A stretch of 64,000 nt of DNA from Clostridium sp. BSD9I1 (GTDB lineage: Bacteria > Bacillota > Clostridia > Clostridiales > Clostridiaceae), in the NCBI RefSeq assembly GCF_900185645.1, contig NZ_FYAM01000004.1:248001-312000 (forward strand). The letters run 5' to 3'. The number at the start of each line of letters is the position of its first letter. Positions within the stretch are counted from its first letter, which is position 1. The notes below the pieces were generated by a model. It did not search any database, was not told where the DNA came from, and worked only from the letters and a program-made list of their open reading frames with translations. A program made the translations under genes and the position numbers. This document shows positions 61,524-64,000 of this stretch, in pieces.

Positions 61524-62825
61524 ATGGATTGGAGAGAACTCTATAATGCTAAATTAGTTTCTGCAAAAGAAGCTGTAAGCGCAATCAAATCAGGAGACAA
61601 GGTAGTTGTTGGACATGCTATATCAGAACCATCCACAATCGTTGAGGCTATGGTAGAAAATAAGGAAAGCTATCAAAATGTTGAGATTATTCATATGCTG
61701 CCTATGGGGAAGATGGAATATGTAAATATCGGCATGGAAAAACATTTTAGACACAATGCTTTGTTTGTTGGTGCTAGAACCAGGGATGCAGTGGCTTCTG
61801 GAAGAGCAGATTATACCCCATGTTTTTTTCATGAAATACCCGATTTGTTTAAAAGAAGTTATATACCTGTAGATGTAGCCTTAATTCAAGTGACTCCTCC
61901 AGATAAACATGGATATTGTAGTCTTGGTGTTTCTAGTGATTATATAAAGCCTGCTGCAGAATGTGCAAAACTTGTAATTGCAGAAGTAAATGATAAACTT
62001 CCAAGAACGCTAGGAAATTGTTTTGTTCATATTTCTGATATGGATTATATAGTAGAAGCATCTCACCCTTTAATAGAATTAAAGCCTCCTAAGATAACTG
62101 ATGTTGAAAAAGCTATAGGAGAAAATTGTGCATCACTTGTAGAAGATGGAGCAACTCTTCAGCTAGGCATTGGGGCTATTCCAGATGCAGTGCTTTTATT
62201 TTTAAAGGACAAAAATGATTTAGGAATACACTCAGAGATGATATCTGACGGAGTAGTAGAGCTTGTGGAAGCTGGGGTTATAACAAACAAGAAAAAAACT
62301 ATCAATCCAGGAAAAATGATTGTAACTTTCCTTATGGGAACAAGGAGACTTTATGATTTTATAGATGATAATCCAATGGTTGAGTTACATCCTGTAGATT
62401 ATGTAAATGATCCATATATCATTATGCAAAATGATAACATGATATCTATAAATTCTTGTGTACAAGTGGATCTAACTGGACAAGTTGCATCAGAAAGTGT
62501 AGGGCTTACACAAATAAGTGGAGTTGGAGGACAAGTTGACTTTGTAAGGGGGGCTAACATGAGTAAGAATGGAAAATCTATCATGGCGCTACCTTCAACG
62601 GCAGCAGGTGGAACCATATCAAAAATAGTACCACTACTTGACGAGGGAGCAGCTATAACCACATCAAGAAATGATGTGGATTATATAGTGACTGAATACG
62701 GTATAGCAAGACTTAAAGGAAAAACTTTAAGGGATAGAGCAAGGGAACTTATAAACATTGCCCACCCTAAATTTAGGTTAAGTTTAATGGAAGAGTTTGA
62801 GAATAGATTTAAGATGAAATTTTAA
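61524..62825 (+). CDS. 4-hydroxybutyrate CoA-transferase (second copy)
   Basis: 433 aa, collinear with the 58583 product and very similar throughout. The catalytic Glu238 is in GIHSEMISDGVVELVEAGVITN. Differences cluster in the N-terminal half (for example HMLPMGKMEYVNIGMEKH versus HMVAMGKAEYAQPGMEKY) and may change acyl specificity. It is separated from the first copy by the permease, a terminator and its own promoter region. ATG behind AGGGGGAG. The duplication is probably ancestral rather than recent, as the DNA has diverged at many third positions. Confidence 0.92.
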   Translation: MDWRELYNAKLVSAKEAVSAIKSGDKVVVGHAISEPSTIVEAMVENKESYQNVEIIHMLPMGKMEYVNIGMEKHFRHNALFVGARTRDAVASGRADYTPCFFHEIPDLFKRSYIPVDVALIQVTPPDKHGYCSLGVSSDYIKPAAECAKLVIAEVNDKLPRTLGNCFVHISDMDYIVEASHPLIELKPPKITDVEKAIGENCASLVEDGATLQLGIGAIPDAVLLFLKDKNDLGIHSEMISDGVVELVEAGVITNKKKTINPGKMIVTFLMGTRRLYDFIDDNPMVELHPVDYVNDPYIIMQNDNMISINSCVQVDLTGQVASESVGLTQISGVGGQVDFVRGANMSKNGKSIMALPSTAAGGTISKIVPLLDEGAAITTSRNDVDYIVTEYGIARLKGKTLRDRARELINIAHPKFRLSLMEEFENRFKMKF

Positions 62826-62878
62826 ATAATCCCCTAGAGATCAATCTATGAAGTAGAATGATCTCTAGGGTTATTTTA
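62825..62878. terminator. Terminator between convergent abfT copy 2 and SDR gene
   Basis: CCCTAGAGATCA (62832-62843) pairs perfectly with TGATCTCTAGGG (62859-62870), flanked by AATAA and TTATT that can extend the stem. Confidence 0.8.
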
Positions 62879-62903
62879 TAGATACAGCCTAAAATGCTAT
62901 CCT

Positions 62904-63785
62904 TTATCCGTTAACTATTTCTCCCCCATTTACATGGATAATTTCTCCGGTTATAAAGGAGGCATCATCAGAACCTAAAAATACGTAAGCTGAGGCAAGC
63001 TCCACAGGTTGGCCTGGCCTTCCAAAGGAAGTATTTGAACCAAATTGTTTTACTTTATTGGTGTCGAAAGAAGAAGGTATAAGTGGAGTCCAAATAGGAC
63101 CCGGAGCTACAGCATTTACTCTTATTCCTTTAGATGCTAGTGAGATTGCCATAGATCGGGTAAAAGTAACTATGGCACCCTTGCTTGATGAATAGTCTAT
63201 AAGGAGTTCGTGGCCCTTATAGGCTGTAATAGAAGCTGTATTTATTATAGATGATCCTCTTTTCATGTGAGAAAGAGCCTCACGAGTTAAATAAAACATA
63301 GAAAATATATTAGTTTTAAAGGTTTCTTCAAGTTGAGCATCTGTAATATTTTCTATAGTATTTTGAACATATTGAACTGCAGCATTATTTATTAAAATAT
63401 CTAATCCTCCAAGTTCTGTTACAGTTTGTATTACTGCAGACTTACAAAATGCGGAATCTTTAATGTCACCGGGAATAAGTATGCAGCGCCGTCCACATTT
63501 TATAACAGCTTCTTTAGTTTCTTCGGCATCTTGATGTTCATTAAAATAAATTATTGCAATATCGGAGCCCTCCTTGGCGTAGGAAATAGCTACAGCTCTT
63601 CCTATCCCACTATCTCCACCGGTTATAAGAGTTACTTTATTGCGTAGCTTTCCTGAGCCTTTGTAATTAGGGTTATCATAAATAGGTTTTGGATTCATAT
63701 CTTTTTCAATTCCAGGATGCACATTTTGGTGCTGAGGTGGAATTTCTTTAGGAAAGTTTTGTATGAAGTTTTGCATATCGCCCAT
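62904..63785 (-). CDS. SDR-family oxidoreductase (general-stress YhdF/YhxC-like)
   Basis: 293 aa. About 45 residues precede the Rossmann core (QHQNVHPGIEKDMNPKPIYD), a feature of the stress-related SDR subgroup. NAD(P) motif TLITGGDSGIGRAVA (about 52-66), LINNAAVQ, catalytic Ser in NTASITAYKG and Y-x3-K in YSSSKGA. The substrate is unknown. RBS GGGAGG about 9 bases before ATG 63785. Upstream DNA to the window end (63786-64000) holds its promoter and, at 63981, a possible start of a + strand gene that runs off the edge. Confidence 0.9.
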   Translation of the reverse strand: MGDMQNFIQNFPKEIPPQHQNVHPGIEKDMNPKPIYDNPNYKGSGKLRNKVTLITGGDSGIGRAVAISYAKEGSDIAIIYFNEHQDAEETKEAVIKCGRRCILIPGDIKDSAFCKSAVIQTVTELGGLDILINNAAVQYVQNTIENITDAQLEETFKTNIFSMFYLTREALSHMKRGSSIINTASITAYKGHELLIDYSSSKGAIVTFTRSMAISLASKGIRVNAVAPGPIWTPLIPSSFDTNKVKQFGSNTSFGRPGQPVELASAYVFLGSDDASFITGEIIHVNGGEIVNG

Positions 63786-64000
63786 ATTAGCATACCTCCC
63801 TATGGTTTTTATTGTTTATTTTATTAAGATATTACTTATTTATTATTTAAAATACGTCTTTGAAATATTCCTAAGTAAGTAGTGTGAATTTTTGTATATG
63901 TTTGGTTTATAGGGGAAAAATAAATTAAAATGAATAGCTTGTTGATTTTAATAAATTTAACCAAAAGGAAAGCAGAAAATATGAATATTAGCAACAAGAT

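Noticed and set aside
63981-64000. Start of a + strand gene (ATG AAT ATT AGC AAC AAG) at the window edge
   Set aside because: An AAAGGAAAG site precedes it, but only six codons are visible, too few to support a feature.
1-64000. CRISPR arrays, insertion sequences, prophage or tRNA/rRNA genes
   Set aside because: No regularly spaced repeats, transposase or integrase motifs, phage structural genes, or tRNA/rRNA signatures were recognised on either strand.

Overview
The window is about 64 kb of AT-rich DNA from a spore-forming anaerobe, most likely Clostridium sensu stricto or a close relative. The evidence is the spore-coat cotJABC operon, [FeFe]- and [NiFe]-hydrogenase maturation genes, a hybrid-cluster protein, frequent TTG/GTG starts behind strong GGAGG sites, and a 4-hydroxybutyryl-CoA dehydratase pathway. 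I see no rRNA, tRNA, CRISPR array, transposase or prophage. The window reads as ordinary chromosome, with one unusual accessory block at about 46.7-62.8 kb.

Layout. 1-5 kb: end of hypD, hypE, a ferritin-like protein, an HNH-type protein, and the ACT/UPF0210 pair. 5-10 kb: soluble chemotaxis receptor, cotJABC with a sigma-E-like promoter, and a WG-repeat protein. 10-13 kb: cytosine permease and deaminase behind a PyrR-type attenuator. 13-18 kb: patatin, DegV, DUF2935 and hybrid-cluster proteins. 18.6-23.7 kb: thrC-thrB-lysC-hom. 23.7-27 kb: hydG-hydF behind a structured leader, and a rhodanese. 28-30.4 kb: feoA-feoB. 30.6-36.6 kb: two-component system, two CwlO-like NlpC/P60 hydrolases and a YARHG protein. 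37-46.6 kb: YjeM-type permease, PepT-like peptidase, MscS, DinB, metallo-hydrolase, FIST protein, Ser/Thr kinase and purine permease. 46.7-49.7 kb: three overlapping genes related to 2-hydroxyacyl-CoA dehydratase activases.

The most interesting region follows. A small gene (49728-50054) contains an in-frame TGA in a U-G-P-C motif and looks like a selenoprotein. Next comes an operon of acyl carrier protein, acyl-adenylating ligase, LuxE-like acyltransferase and LuxC-like acyl reductase (50346-54543), with no luciferase. Then comes a PAS-AAA-Fis sigma-54 activator (54841-56217), followed by the 4-hydroxybutyryl-CoA dehydratase operon (56534-61271) and a second 4-hydroxybutyrate CoA-transferase (61524-62825). 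Both operons have a sigma-54 promoter (TTGG-N10-GC). Both also carry two copies of a GTTGCA-N4-TGCAAC palindrome, exactly 78 bp apart, the nearer one 125 or 126 bp upstream of the -24 GG. I infer that the activator between them controls both, making one regulon that joins 4-hydroxybutyrate metabolism to carrier-protein-dependent acyl reduction to an aldehyde. All functional calls come from reading motifs; no database search was run.
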